Shown here in pieces: positions 30,210 to 42,893 of a DNA stretch of 64,000 nt. Source of the DNA: Stratiolaelaps scimitus. Its lineage: Eukaryota; Arthropoda; Arachnida; Mesostigmata; Laelapidae. The stretch is taken from positions 1,116,001-1,180,000 of the forward strand of contig JABWDB010000036.1 in NCBI GenBank assembly GCA_019614645.1, given 5' to 3'. The translations under genes were made by a program, and so were the position numbers. A model generated the notes under the pieces. That model was given only the letters and a program-made list of their open reading frames with translations. It made no database searches and was not told the origin of the DNA. The stretch's first letter is position 1, and the number at the start of each line of letters is the position of its first letter.

Positions 30210-30480
30210 ATCGTAACATGTGACTTGTGAGCAGGTGCAAATTCTGGTGACGCGGCACCCACTTACTGTTCAGCTTTTTTTCATACCGAGAGCGCGGCAT
30301 AGGATGGAAATAACTGAACCCTTGGTAATCGTTGACGCCTGTCCTATCTCGCGAGCCTTAACCCCGATGATCCTGGAGCAGCATCTCATTCCTTTTTGCA
30401 CAGTTTCTTTATCCGTTACCGTTTCTGGAGATCCCGGACACAGTTGGCTCTTGGACACCTGGTTTGAGCCCCTTTCAAAT
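30210..30480 (-). mobile_element. Mariner transposase relic 1
   Basis: The minus strand at 30458-30270 encodes a helix-turn-helix segment typical of mariner transposases: ETVTDKETV, then IGVKAREIGQ, then TKGSVISILCRALGMKK. The reading breaks in a seven-base T run (30275-30281 on plus). It continues in another frame with the expected LNSKWVPRHQ, matching the mariner WVP motif. No catalytic domain is recognisable further on. It is a decayed fragment with no target duplication found. Confidence 0.7.
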
Positions 30481-31345
30481 TTACTGATTTAATAGCGCAC
30501 ATGTTCGTACGATAGGGTAGACTCTCCGTAAACAGTATCTAACCTCATTGCTTATCTCCAGAATTGCATCACAACGCTAGTGTTCAATACAACCCAAACG
30601 GCGGTAGCCGGTCCATTTTGAAGACACCGTAGTTACGTGTCGCTTCTGTTGTCATCTTCCGTCTCAAAGATCAACATTTCCACCATAACATAAACTTTCC
30701 ACCGGTGCTAAGCTGAACATGCCGATACAGGAAATTTACTGACCCAAAAGAGCATTAATTAACGTTTCAATTAGTGTACAGAACAGAGCGATGAACTAAA
30801 CGATATGTTCAAGTGCAGAATTGATTGGTGTCGTACAACATTTACCGATTCTGCGACGACGGCAGCGAAATAAAATCGACCTTGTTTTTCTTTCTGATGC
30901 AGCAGACAGAAGGCATACGATCGAATTCAGGTTAAATCTATAATAATCACTCGAGGAGGCGGAAACGATACCGAGATAATTCATCACAGAGAAAGTTGGG
31001 TAGGGTATCGAGTCTATCCATCGAGTGTCGCAGAGCGTATATTCATAGAGCGTAGAGTATTTTCAAAGAGTTTCCATAATGGCATCTGCCCGACAGTTCA
31101 TTAAGATTGAGCCTGCGTGTTCGTTTGTGTTAATTGAAAGCAAAACAGATAAGGGACGCCCACGCTGAGTAATAGTCGAATTCCATAAACATACCGCTTC
31201 CGGACTAATTGCCTTATCGGCAGTGTATGCTTTTTCATATTCGTAAATAAGTGAATTAAAAATAGCAGACTCAACGATGACAACAATATAATTATCTGAG
31301 CTCAGCCAGACGAAATATCATTCATATGCGTCGGCCGTCAGCCCC
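30481..31345. other. Non-coding DNA
   Basis: I see no gene, element or strong repeat here. Confidence 0.4.
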
Positions 31346-31424
31346 GGTCCCAGCTAATCCCCCCCGCCCCCCAATAATCCCTAGAAATAATTCCTAATTA
31401 CTGTATGTTTGAATAAATGTCAAT
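31346..31424 (+). repeat. Second copy of the 3' end of the unidentified element at 2343-2771
   Basis: A C-run, then AATAATCCCTAGAAATAATT and TGTTTGAATAAATG, matches the reverse complement of 2344-2404, including the AATAAA signal. Only the end is recognisable; the coding part is absent or too diverged. Confidence 0.6.
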
Positions 31425-32041
31425 TTCATATGCGTATCGTATTTACAGCTGAACGTGTATACCTTCGTTGTACAATGCAAACCAACAAAACATAGCCGAT
31501 CTTGAAGAATGAAAGAGCAGCCGGCAGCATCATGTCCTGTACGACTGCTCTCACGGCGCCTGCAAACTGATTATGATATTATATGCCCCTGCCAGTTTCA
31601 ATGGTGCCATCGAAGCTAGCGTTCTGCAATCAGCTATTCTTAGCCGCCTCTCGGTTGGTCCTGTAAAGCTCACGACCTTGCTATATGGCTCTAGGCCCTG
31701 CGGCCTTCCCACACATCTCCGGGTCAACTGCACAACTGTAGTCGCCGCTGCCACGGTTTGCGGAGCTGTAACAGCGCTGCCGTTCGAGGAACGATTGCAA
31801 CACTCAACTGTTGTGGTTGCAACTTGCGAATTCACAGGAAAATGACGTTTGTACTGACCCTACTGACATATCCCACTCGGGATCTCGTTGGTGTCGGCAA
31901 ATTAAAAATTAGCCACGCGATGATGAGTCACACGTAATTGCTTTGCGTTGCCTTTAGATCGATGTTACCTTCATGAGATATATATATATATATATGTGTT
32001 TGGCTATTAGTGAGCATTGATGTTATTTCATGTCACGTACA

Positions 32042-32100
32042 TGTAAGGTCGAGGTAAGGATTTATTGGTTTATTAAAGGGGCTACACTTTTTACAATGCC
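32042..32100 (+). repeat. TTTATTGG repeat family, copy 3
   Basis: It shows GGATTTATTGGTTTATTAAA followed by CTACACTTTTTACAATGCC, matching the other copies. Confidence 0.65.
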
Positions 32101-35100
32101 TAAGTTCGCTCATAGAGTGGATAACTGTTATCGTCGTATCGTTGCACGGCCATAAGGAACTTAGCATTGTTTGCCGCCTCGCTGAATGGTGACTGAATCA
32201 TACAGAAGGACACGTGTGTTCCAGGAAAATATGGCTGTACAAGGTCGGATCCGTGAGTATCATGGATAATTAAATCGATATTAATTGCCAGTAAAAGTTT
32301 CCAACAGACGTCGTGATTAGCTTAGCTTGGAACCAAGTCTGTGTACGCCATCTTTGTCTTGACAACTTATCAATTATTATCACTTAGATATTGCATACGG
32401 ACGCGTTTCTCGTTGTATCTAGTCGTACCGATTTATTGTCGTCTAAAATATAAAATGCAGTCGACACAGGCAACCTGCGCACAGTTTCCGTATGCCGATA
32501 CAATGCTATGAGCTGGGACGCACCTGTGAACCCTTGATCGAAGACACTGCTAAATTACAGAACAGGCGACGGCGAGACGAGCGTTTCCCCGACAGCGTCA
32601 AGCGAACAGTGGACGTCCGCGAACGACGGGTGATCACCCGACCAATTTGTCCTTGTACACCATACACCTTGCGGACTTCCACGATTAATGAGGCCATTAT
32701 GATCATGTTGACGTTGCCGTCAAAGAGATGGCTATGCCACGCAGACACGATACAGCGATGAATTTGACACTTAACGAATGGGGTTGAACGAATAATCTGA
32801 CTAATTAGTCAAAGGCTGATTTCGAACGGAGGCGTTTCATGCCGTTTCCGCGATCACTCGAACCACCGGCGTTGGCACTGAAAAAGCGATAATGCTTAAG
32901 GGCAAAAATCCTATTGTTTAATTGATACTGACAGCGCGCAAAGCACTATTCCTATACATAGGTAAAAACAAATGTGTCACCCATTGAAATATCTGATTTC
33001 AGATCTGTTTAGAATCAGATATGATATTTTCTTTCCTATTTCATGAGTGGGATAACTTTAAGAAATTAAGGTCAGATATTTCTGAGGGCATGCATGTCCG
33101 TAACGGAAATTGAATAAGCTGGTAAGGCGAGATATTTCACCAGCAAAGCAAAACAAAAGAGGTTTACCCTTATATAAATATTTTAATAAATTATACGTTT
33201 GGATATGACAAATTTTAGAAGTACATAAGGGCGCATATGAAGGTAAAATGGATTAAAATCGCTGGTTGAGAAGTTTCTGTAAAATTATTCGGTCTTCCCG
33301 AGCTAAAGTGACCCGATCACAATTTTTCTTAGGTAACCACCTCCTCAAGATGATATAAATGGATCTTATCTTGATACAGCTAAACCTTCTGGGAAGCGTT
33401 TAGATTTCCAAGTTACCACCGTTTTTTGTGTAGCAGGCAAGAACTTAATTAAACAAAGATTTTAAACCTAAATCGTTGTAGTCCTTATGATAACTGGTGA
33501 AGACTCTTCGTCAGCATAACCTACATAGGTACAACAGAGATCTACAACAGAGAGGATCTTGAAATTGAATAGCTAGCCACGATTAGAGCCTCCTGACCAA
33601 TGCGCAGAATCATCCACGGCTACATGGATTCAAGCGTACAGTAATCAATAAGCGTATGATATTCCTAACGTTACAGTAATGGCACCGGTATCGTCATAAA
33701 TCTAACATATGATCACCACGTGTATTGTGAACGCTTAAACTGAGAGTATCCGTAATTCGATCTTGGCAGGGATCTAACGATGCACTGCACCAGCTCGGGG
33801 CCGCAACCCCGCCGACCGTTCCTTCCATCGCAGTACCACCCTCGAGCGCAATACGATTCGTCGAGAAGCATAATTTTCATGCAACAAATAGTAACGAACC
33901 GCCCAGGTGATATCCAGTAGTGCCCACACGAGCTCACCTGCATACACTGTCGAATCAAAATTTCCCTGGCAGGGAGTGCTCTTCGATGAAAGATCTGATC
34001 TCTCCAATGATGAGAGAGGACACACAGTGAAACGTTTCGTCCATGGTCAGGCTAACGCTATCAAATACCTTTGTGGAAAAAAAAACAAAAAATGGAGAGA
34101 ATCTCATGATGATAGTGCCCTTTTAATGGGGGAAGGAGGAGGAGCGAGTGAGGAACAGCCCGCTCGAGGTATTCAGGGCAACCTCATCTTCATACGGCGA
34201 ATAGCGCCGTTGCCGCGAGGTGGGCAGTGGGCGAGGCCTATCCTATGAGTCGTGCGGTGTCACGGCCATTCGTTGAAAGCTGCTGTTACGCATCTTGCCT
34301 GGCAGGCTCTCATCAGCCGAACGCCTGTCGACCCGTGCGCGGTCAACGCGGCCGATTCGGCCGTACGAGGCGGGTTCAGGGCAACAAAAAATAGAGGTAC
34401 AGCAGCGTTCGCGTCCTCCGGCAAAATCACCCTGTTACTATAAGACCTATACATATACCCCACTGGCGAGGATACCGCTTCTGTGAATACTGCTACAACG
34501 GGCCACTAATAACTTCCACGATAGATCTAGCGTAGCGGGCATGAGGCCTGCCCTTGCCCCAGAGACGGGTGTGAACGCCCATAGAGGTAGAGCGAGGCGA
34601 CTTTTTTTTTTGTTTGGCCGGTTCAATTTTGATGGGCAGCTGTATTGCCGATGCGCTGAGGTCGCCCGGCAACAACAGTGAAAATGTATCCCTTTGATTG
34701 ATTAGTATACATACCAGTATGGCAGAACGGCTCACCCGAGACGATGCGTTCGCATGCAGTATCGGAGGGGCGTAGCCAGTCTGTAGTCGATGTATGAGCG
34801 ACATACACATCGAGTTTGAGTGTCGTTGAAAAAAATCGCAGGCTTGTGGATCAAACGACTGTGAACCTAGTATATTTCGAAGCACAACGCCCGACCTTAA
34901 ATAACAACTGTTCAATTTATGTTGGCATCGATCGAATGCGTCCATCATCCGCTCAGGTTGTCTGTACAGGTTGGCGTTTAGATGGTTCGGCCGAACAGTT
35001 GCCGTCCAGGTGGACCGTAAAACTATATTATAAGAGCAAACATTAAGGTGAATTTCTCCCTTGTGTCTAGGTAGACGACATAAATTATATTGATATTGTT

Positions 35101-37197
35101 TCTTCTATTTTCTTGGGCTGAGACCTCTCAACGTCCATACCAGCCAATCAATATTAAAATACATCTTTAATACATGTTGTCGCGGAAATCCGCAATCGGG
35201 TTCCAGTGTCTCCAGCAGGTCTCTCTATCCAAACTACAATTGTTTCATTCCCACTGCACTCCATAGACGTGTATTGTACGTGTCATAGATCTCATGCAGT
35301 TTAGCACCATAGCAATCGTAATGGCTCAATGTGCTCTGCTGGTGTTCTTCGAAAGTTGTAATCTCTTTGTGACGCGGTCTTAGGCGATAATGAAAATGTC
35401 TGCTGTCAAATCTAGATATGAAACTCAACGGGGATTTACTACCTTTGTAATTCGCGATCTCATTGACGAGTACACGAGGCCGAACCCAAGAGCTGGCTCC
35501 AAAAAATGTACACCTTAAGAACTAATCACAACTTCTTATCATACGAGAATTCAACTAAAGCCTTTTGCAAATCGAGCCTAAACCTCACATGGCCATACAA
35601 AGATACCGTGGAGTAATCCTGATGAAATGATGGTGTTATCCATAGGAGCAGCTACGATTCGATAACCTTAGACGTCAAACACAATATTTGGAGTTATTGC
35701 TTAATAATTAGATGATATAATCCATTGTTCTTATTTATCATTCATATCGCCTTGAAATTGTTCTAGCTTCACAGGGTATCACATATGTAGCTATTGCATC
35801 TTGCTCTTTGCTGAAAATCGTCTTACGGTTGACGGCCCAGTCGCACAGGACGGTTATCTGCCAATATCGCAACAAAGGATTACGACCTGCTGTTTGCGTA
35901 GGAGATTATTTCACCTATGAGTATCTATGTGTGATATCGAGACAAGCTTGGTCCTCTTGGTAAAGTCAGAAACACCACTGAGGATCAGCCCAACCTCCAA
36001 CGAACAGGGAACCCTGAATTGAACAGTCCCGCACCACCGCTAGCAAATAATCATATCCTGGAAAGCATTTGTACAACTTCAAGATAGCTGAATTGACCTT
36101 CACTTCTCCTTGGCCTTCACTCGAATTTTAAGATTACTAAAACGTTCAAAGATATATATATATAAGCCAAAAGTGATCTGGGATCTTGAAGCTGTTGAAT
36201 GTTAGTTAAGAATACGCAGCTACAAGATACGTAAGCTTCAGCATTTCTTATTTAACCCATTGATAGCGCTTCACCCATATTTTCACACGTAACCTGTCAA
36301 AGTACTCCACGCTAAGAGAAGGCTTGATAGCCCGTTCCTTATATTGCTGCATCGTCTCTCAGTATCTAAGAAAACTTCCGTCGGCTAACCTCATCCGACC
36401 ACACAGTCAGTGCGGCTGTGCACTCAAAAGAAGCCAACCAAGATCATGACGATGGCCGGCAGGCGACTCATTCGCAAGTCAGAAATCTCCGTGGGTGTCG
36501 AACTATGAGCTTGCGTTAAGGCAAGATTGAGGCGACGAGCGAGACCTTGATACGCAACGATCGCTGCCAAGAATCTACACAACGAGATACATACACAACC
36601 TATCCGGCTATTCGCTGCTGCGGACACCTGGTACCTGCGCCAAGGGCCAGTAACGCGGCGGTGATCGAGCCGATGCACGCGGGCATCCTCATCGTTCGAG
36701 CGGTGTCGCTGTGCCAAGACCCTCGAGTCTATCTCGGACCGCAGGGCGCAGGCGGCATTCGAGGAGACAGCCGACCAACGAGACCTCTATTAAGGCCAAG
36801 CGATAGCCTCAGACGAATGAGAAGCGCCGTTATACATTCAGATCTTGTAACCGGATCTGCAATACATGTATCTGATCTTGGGCATCGTCCTGCGCAAGGT
36901 TCGTGGCCTCAGAAAGCGACCGTTGGCTAAGGACAGTGGCGCATTATGTCGTATGACCTTTGTCAGGAACATTGTTACGAAAGCAAATTTGCAGATTTAG
37001 CTGTATAAGGTCATTTATTTATTTGATATTTTTGAGAAATCATGACATCCTCTTTTATCATTTTATTTATACCCATGCAGTGAGAATGTTACATCGATGT
37101 TATTCCGACGAGGTCACTCGTCTTTACACGCCTGAATCAATAGGGTCTCCGACTTGTGTCGAAATGCTTTTCGATATCATATAATACTACTATAATA
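32101..37197. other. Gene-poor stretch
   Basis: I see no supported gene or element. There are only short open frames and a short (TA)n near 36152-36163. Confidence 0.4.
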
Positions 37198-37248
37198 TTT
37201 AATACATTGCAGCTCCTTTAATAAACCAATAAAGCCTTTACCTTTACT
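37198..37248 (-). repeat. TTTATTGG repeat family, copy 4 (inverted)
   Basis: On plus it reads TTGCAGCTCCTTTAATAAAC, then CAATAAAGCC and TTTACCTTTACT, the reverse complement of the other copies. In this orientation it resembles a transcribed 3' end with two AATAAA motifs. Confidence 0.65.
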
Positions 37249-37371
37249 ATCGCCACTCGTACGCGCGGCATGTTTGCGTCATTTGCTAGTGTTGTCCAAT
37301 AACGAAGATAGCGAATCAGTATTAAAGAAAAGTGCGGTATAAATTGGGTTTCTAGTAAATATTTTGCGGAC

Positions 37372-37494
37372 TGACTCACAGCCAGCATCGAACGTGCACG
37401 GTACTGCTCACAGGGGACACGGAGGTGCACGGGTTCGAATCCCACCACTGCACATTTGCATTTAGAGGGAGCCGCCGTATGAAACAATGCTGAA
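37372..37494 (+). repeat. tRNA-derived SINE, copy 2
   Basis: The B box GGGTTCGAATCCC (37430-37442) and the body from GGGGACACGG to CAATGCTGAA match the copy at 1721-1801. Confidence 0.65.
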
Positions 37495-37697
37495 TAGATC
37501 TAGTTTACATATCCCGTCTCAAAGTGTAACTAATTAATGTAACATATTGGGCTGTGACGCTCCATGACAACAAAATGTATGCCACAAACGAAACGTTCGT
37601 TACAATCCACCGTCCGAATTTGTCCGTAAGTCTGCATCGTCGGCCTGACTGGGTGACTCGTTTTTATCGACTATTGTCCAACGAATTTCTCTGCTAA

Positions 37698-37810
37698 CAG
37701 TACATGTGAACAAGAAAGTAATATATATATAGATCTTTTTGATTTGTACATGTGAACGAAAAGAGAATATATATAGATCTTTTTGATCAGTGTATGTGAA
37801 CAAAAATAGA

Positions 37811-37846
<36 letters not shown>
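37698..37846 (+). repeat. 46-bp minisatellite running into (TA)n
   Basis: Three successive units begin at about 37700, 37746 and 37791 (GTACATGTGAAC, GTACATGTGAAC, GTGTATGTGAAC). The first two end with ATAGATCTTTTTGAT; the third runs into a (TA)n tract at 37817-37845. Confidence 0.8.
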
Positions 37847-37847
<1 letters not shown>

Positions 37848-38337
37848 GATAATTTATCCTACGGAAAATTATTTGAAAAATGAATCGCTTCCTATTATTG
37901 TGGAGTATTTTTGGTCTCGAAGCAATACCATTCTACGCCTTCCAATTACCGCTTGTCCCACATCAGATTCTCTGACCGTTTGTACAAATGGCTGACGTTG
38001 GGTCTATATTAATAAGTGTTGGAGTCACAACTATTTATAATACGAATACATTTCAAGCAGGCGGTCATAGCCGAGGAGCCGTTCTAGCGCGCACATGTGC
38101 AGACCTCGCATCTCGAGTCCAGTTGAACGAGACGATCGGGGAATAGGCCCGTCTCGATCGGAGTTCAGGACAGAAACAGCTGCTCCCGTCTGCAGTATCA
38201 TTTTAGGTGCTGCCTACCTTCTTCAAACGCTACTGAAACTGTCCTCGCTTAGGTGATCAGTAGAGTGAGAAATGAATAAAAAAAGGTGATAACAAATGCC
38301 TTCACGAACTCAGACGAAAGCACTGTCACCGAACAAA

Positions 38338-38380
38338 GACACTCAGGTGCCCGAACTTAATTTCCGGGCACCTGAGTGTC
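38338..38380. other. Perfect 16-bp stem, 11-nt loop hairpin
   Basis: GACACTCAGGTGCCCG (38338-38353) is followed by an 11-nt spacer and its exact reverse complement (38365-38380). No coding or repeat context explains it. Confidence 0.85.
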
Positions 38381-39522
38381 GTCCGCCCTCGTGAACGCAG
38401 CAGGGTCCTGATTAAAGATTTGATTCGCTATCCATGGTGGCAATAGCATCGCTTGTTACATCTTTGTTAAGCTTTGGCAGACCACACATACCTGTCTCTA
38501 TTTTTATTGATGCGTTACACGCTGACAAGTTGAATTAGGCCCGCATGTAATCCGTAACCCTCTTATATTGAAAGCACTCCCACAATTAGTTCCTCATCTT
38601 CAAAATTTACCCGACGACACGTATATATATCACTAGCTGTACTTTGTACAATGAGACAATACCGAAAGCTGTTTTTACCATGGACGGAGCTTAATGTTGA
38701 AGGGTGTAGATCAGACCGCAAACATTTTATTTCGCCCGCAGCTATAGTATAATCCTATGATGGCTGAGGACGCTTATCGCGCCCGTCTTTTCATTCGCTA
38801 CTGCCCAAATCAACAGTGATCAACAAAGTCGATAGTCTAGCTATTATTGTTATAGAGTGACAGTAGGCACAGTAGGCTATTCAACGCTTCCGAATGTATA
38901 CGATTACCGCCTGCAGTGAGCTATCGAACATTTGAGATTGTTGTGTTGTTCGGTCGCAAAGTGACAAAAGCACGCTTTCTCACGGTTCGTCGGCTCCGGC
39001 CGTTCGCCTCTTCACACGTTTCTAATAACATCCTATATTGCTGAGGTCACTTTTCAACTGATTTTCACCTCTGTCCCCCCCCCTTACTCTCTGTTCACAA
39101 AAATCTCTGCGATGTGACATAGAATTGGCTTCGCATCCAGCGAACGCACACACATTCGCACACGCTGAGGCACCCCTCTGAACTTTCCTCTACGGCTCGG
39201 CCATCTAGAATGAACCAGGGATGGTATTGTCGTTGCTCTGAAAATTGCCGTCGTTTATTACGAGATCATGGTATCTCTATGTCTTACTGTCTTTCTTCTT
39301 TTCCTCTCTCTCTCTCTCTCTCGCATCGGGCACGTTGCTTTGTTTCGACGGCAGACCGCAGTGCCCGGTACTATTGGTTGGCTGGCATCAGCAACTGTGG
39401 ATGCCGTTATCTGAATGGTCAGTATCACCCGTATCGTATATAGTATCGCGTTTCCCTAAGAACGATCCGTCAGAACGGCTACTGATCATGCTATTTGTTG
39501 TATTATGTTGCATTTCTAATTG

Positions 39523-39546
39523 GAGAGAGAGAGAGAGAGAGAGAGA
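39523..39546 (+). repeat. (GA)n microsatellite
   Basis: About 12 GA units; a shorter CT tract lies near 39306-39322. Confidence 0.9.
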
Positions 39547-40149
39547 CATCATGTCGTTAGACGCGATCCCCTCTCGAACCAACTAAGTATCGACATCGTT
39601 TTCACCTCTGATCCCTAATCGCATCTTGCCTCCTTCTCCGACATCATGAGTTCATTCGTTCGAGGGGCGAAGAGGACATTTTTACTATTCCTTTCCGTGC
39701 GATATGCTCGCAGTTGAATAAACTCATACTTCAATCCACTTGTTCACTCCGTAAAGCGACAGTTTCACGAGTAGGTTGTCTAGGAGCTGACTTTTCCTCA
39801 AATTCAACCACATGAATTGTGCTCTTTATTTCACCCTCGATAGTTCCCACGAGGATAATTTCTCAGCCCGTTTTGTGCTTCCTGTTTCCGCACGTGGCCG
39901 ACCTCGACAACGGATAGGGGGTTTTCCATGAAAAAGCCCAAGCGAGTCACGTTGTATCCAACGCGTATGAATGGGCAGTTTTAGTTTGGTTGCCACGCCT
40001 ACACGTGTTTGGTGTCATGGTTACGGCAGCCGCCATGTGTTTCTGCTTTATAATTGAGAATTGATACCTTTTGTATGTGTGTGTGTGGTTCAGAGCCACT
40101 TCCGTACCACATGTGATAAGAAACCGAGAGATGCTTTTTATAGGAGAAA

Positions 40150-40245
40150 AAAAAACATTTATTTGGCCCTGGACACGGATCGCACCCACGCCGTCAATCG
40201 ACAGGGGCAATTAACATGCGCTAACCAATTGCTTGGGATCCCATC
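40150..40245 (-). repeat. tRNA-derived SINE of a second family
   Basis: On the minus strand it has an A-box-like AATTGGTTAGCGCATG and a B-box-like GGGTGCGATCC at tRNA-like spacing. AATAAATG and a T run, read on minus, follow. It differs in sequence from the copies at 1677 and 37372. It lies directly downstream of a mariner relic on the same strand. Confidence 0.6.
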
Positions 40246-40259
40246 AGCTTGGCTTTTGT

Positions 40260-40443
40260 CTCTATGATTTCTGCTGGGTTTGACCCATTCCTCGTTCAGC
40301 TTTATTCAATGAGTTCCCTTTTCACAATTATCAAAGTGTTTTAGGACTCTGGGTCCAGATAGCCCAAATGTCGATGCTAACTCACGTGTGCTTTGGGATG
40401 GATCCATTTCCACCAAGGCTCTCAGCTGGTCAATATCGACCTC
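40260..40443 (-). mobile_element. Mariner transposase relic 2
   Basis: The minus strand from 40443 reads a mariner N-terminal helix-turn-helix (DQLRALVEMDPSQSTRELA, then FGLSGPRVLKH). A stop codon follows, and then the KLNEEWVKP block that precedes the catalytic domain in the family. The DDD catalytic part is missing. Upstream, to about 40600, degenerate N-terminal sequence in changing frames is likely. It belongs to a different lineage from relic 1. Confidence 0.7.
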
Positions 40444-41204
40444 CAACTGGGTCTCTCAATGGAGAAAGTGAAACCAATTTTACACCAATTTCGTGGAGTG
40501 CTTTCTGTGGTCGAATCTTCGCTGAGCAATGAGCAACCGCTGAGCAGTGAGCTATTTTTATTACTGCAGACTCTGAATATTATTTTGAACTCAAATCGGT
40601 TGTCGTATACTTGAGAGACTATTATATCTGATGCTCAAGAAGTTTAGCGCAAGGCTGCCTCCCGTGTGGCCAACTTGGCAACTTCGGCCTAAAAACGATA
40701 AACACCTATTATTAGTTTGCGTTATTACGTAGCCATATTCAGGGTTTGAGCTCAGATTCATCTGAAGCTATAGCTTCCTTAATAACAAAAAACACAATTT
40801 TCAGTTAATAAGATCTTCTTGCCACTGTTACTTTTGTTGTTATTGTTGTTGTTTATGGACCATAATGCGATGCCGATATATTTCATTGTTTTTTAGTACT
40901 AATATAGGCAAAATTAGTATACTGAAGAACTTCACCAAAATGCATTCCCGTGAAAGTGCTTTTCATCTGTTACCATCTTCGGGCTGATTCTTGAATATGT
41001 TTTTAACAAGCTAACCAAGATAAGGATGAGGAATTGTTTTTTTTTTTTTCGAATAAGGTGATGCTTTTAAACCTGGAGCTCCTAAAGGATTAGTCGCAAC
41101 AGTCGAGAAACCGTCGTTGAGATGTATATTGCTAAAATCTAGTATAAAATACAACATGTTGTACAATTGTCAAAAATAAATGCGCTGTCCACCTTGACAG
41201 CCGC

Positions 41205-41262
41205 CTCCCCAAGTGATAGAGCGACTGCTGATGACTAGGTTCGATCAACTCAGTATTTGATT
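41205..41262 (+). repeat. Possible tRNA-like relic
   Basis: The stretch has AAGTGATAGAGCGACTGCTG followed by AGGTTCGATC, resembling A and B boxes, but with too short a gap for an intact tRNA. It may be a truncated SINE head. Confidence 0.25.
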
Positions 41263-42802
41263 TAAAATTCCTTGTTCTGGAAAGTTTCTAAAAATACCAA
41301 CTTAGGTAGGTGTGAAAGAAAGAAAATGAACAAATCATCATTATCTATACTATGACTTGTTTCCTCCGAAGAAGAAGATTGTGCCAACTGGTCTTAAGAT
41401 GCTCGAACTTTGAAGGGGTCCCCGCTTTGTCTGCATCGATGCGATCACCGTATCCACATTTGAGAGGACATTATTTCGCCTTTAGAAGCAATTCCTCCAT
41501 GTGATTAATTCATTCACCCTGTCGCGAGCTGTTATGGACAATATATTTTAGGGCATTGTCTATTCAGACACACATAACTCTCGAAAATTCTGTATATACT
41601 ATAATAGCGTTTTTATTAAGATAAATCCTTGCCGGTGTGCGTCAACCGACAAGACAAAAAGTGTTCCCATTAAAATGAAGGAGTTGGCACGCATAGATTA
41701 TCTGCCGTATAGTAGTCGTATATAGCTATTTATAACTTGTTGTGCGGGCGATCCGTGCGATCTCTTGAGGTCGGCACAAACACTCTGAATACATAATGTG
41801 TAGAGAAATGTGCGGAACAAGGCCAGAGTCTTGAGGATCATAGTTGGGCAGATTTTCCTTCTGTTTTACTCTTGCTTTCTGTGCACTTTTTGAGATTGTG
41901 TATTCGAGACAGCTTCTTAAAATTTCATGCAGTACAATACCTTGCGTTTATATATTTACATTATACATTTCGTAGGAGGTTCATAAATGCTTGCTATTAT
42001 GAACTAGCCAAAGTGGTCTATTCAGGACGTTTCGCGTTATCCTAACTTGAACTTCAAGTTATCGGCTCCAATGCCCTCCAGCATTCGTCGTGGAGCTGGA
42101 ACTTTCACGCCTTTCACGCCAGGAACTCACGTTTCAAAGCTGCATATGCAGCAGTTCGAGGAAAAAGTATTCTTAACTAAATAATGAAAGTAACATAGAA
42201 TCGCTTCAGGCTTTACAAGTGGGTACACAATAGGGCCTGTTATATGCAGGTTTTCCATAGTCTCTACAGTCAATATTGACGACGGACGTACGTGTAAATA
42301 TGCCACGTATACAGGTGTGCTTCGTGCGAAGCTTGAACAGCTGCAAAGGAACTATAAATGAATGACAATGTGTTGAGATTATGAATTTGTAACGAATGAC
42401 GTATGACGGTTTTTCGGCAGGGTGATGGCTTTGTCTTCAAGAGCAAAACGTCTCGGCTCAGCGTTGATCTCGGAACATTTAACAGTCGATCTTCGTGTGA
42501 CCTGAAACAAGCGAATCAGTTCTTTTTCTTTTTAAATAATAGATGACAAACCACAGCTGACTCAACTGGAAGAGTCAATACGCCTCCAGGCTGGTCTCAC
42601 CCCGTAAAAAGAAACACCCTTGTGCACCGAAGTTATACGTCGCTAAGGAGATTCACTGATTGTGTTATAAATGGTTATAATTGTACGACCATCATTATTG
42701 TTGAAGAACACCCATATACCTGGCCCGCAGTATCAGCTCGTTGACAACAGCCAACTCTGTTATATATATATATTTTTTTCCCGTTACACTGTTATTTTAC
42801 AG

Positions 42803-42893
42803 AGCGGAAGGAGAGAGAGTAAGAGAGATATTTCGCAGTGAAGTCTTTCAGGACGGCAACCTTGTGCAAATCCAATCCACAATATCACGTCAG
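42803..42893 (+). CDS. Candidate internal exon
   Basis: A very strong acceptor (pyrimidine tract ending GTTATTTTACAG) is followed by an open frame of one base plus 30 codons to a donor, CAG/GTGACT. The peptide is amphipathic and natural-looking (REIFRSEVFQDGNLVQIQ). It needs an upstream exon ending with two bases of a codon and ends in phase 0. No homology is recognised and the parent gene is unknown. Confidence 0.35.

Noticed and set aside
33713..34044. Minus-strand cysteine-rich frame and an ATG frame leading to a GTGAGC donor
   Set aside because: The ATG frame (34044) stops before the donor, and the cysteine-rich frame has no start or signal sequence.
36424..36930. Overlapping open frames on both strands
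   Set aside because: Composition looks random, there are no splice sites of quality and no recognisable domain.
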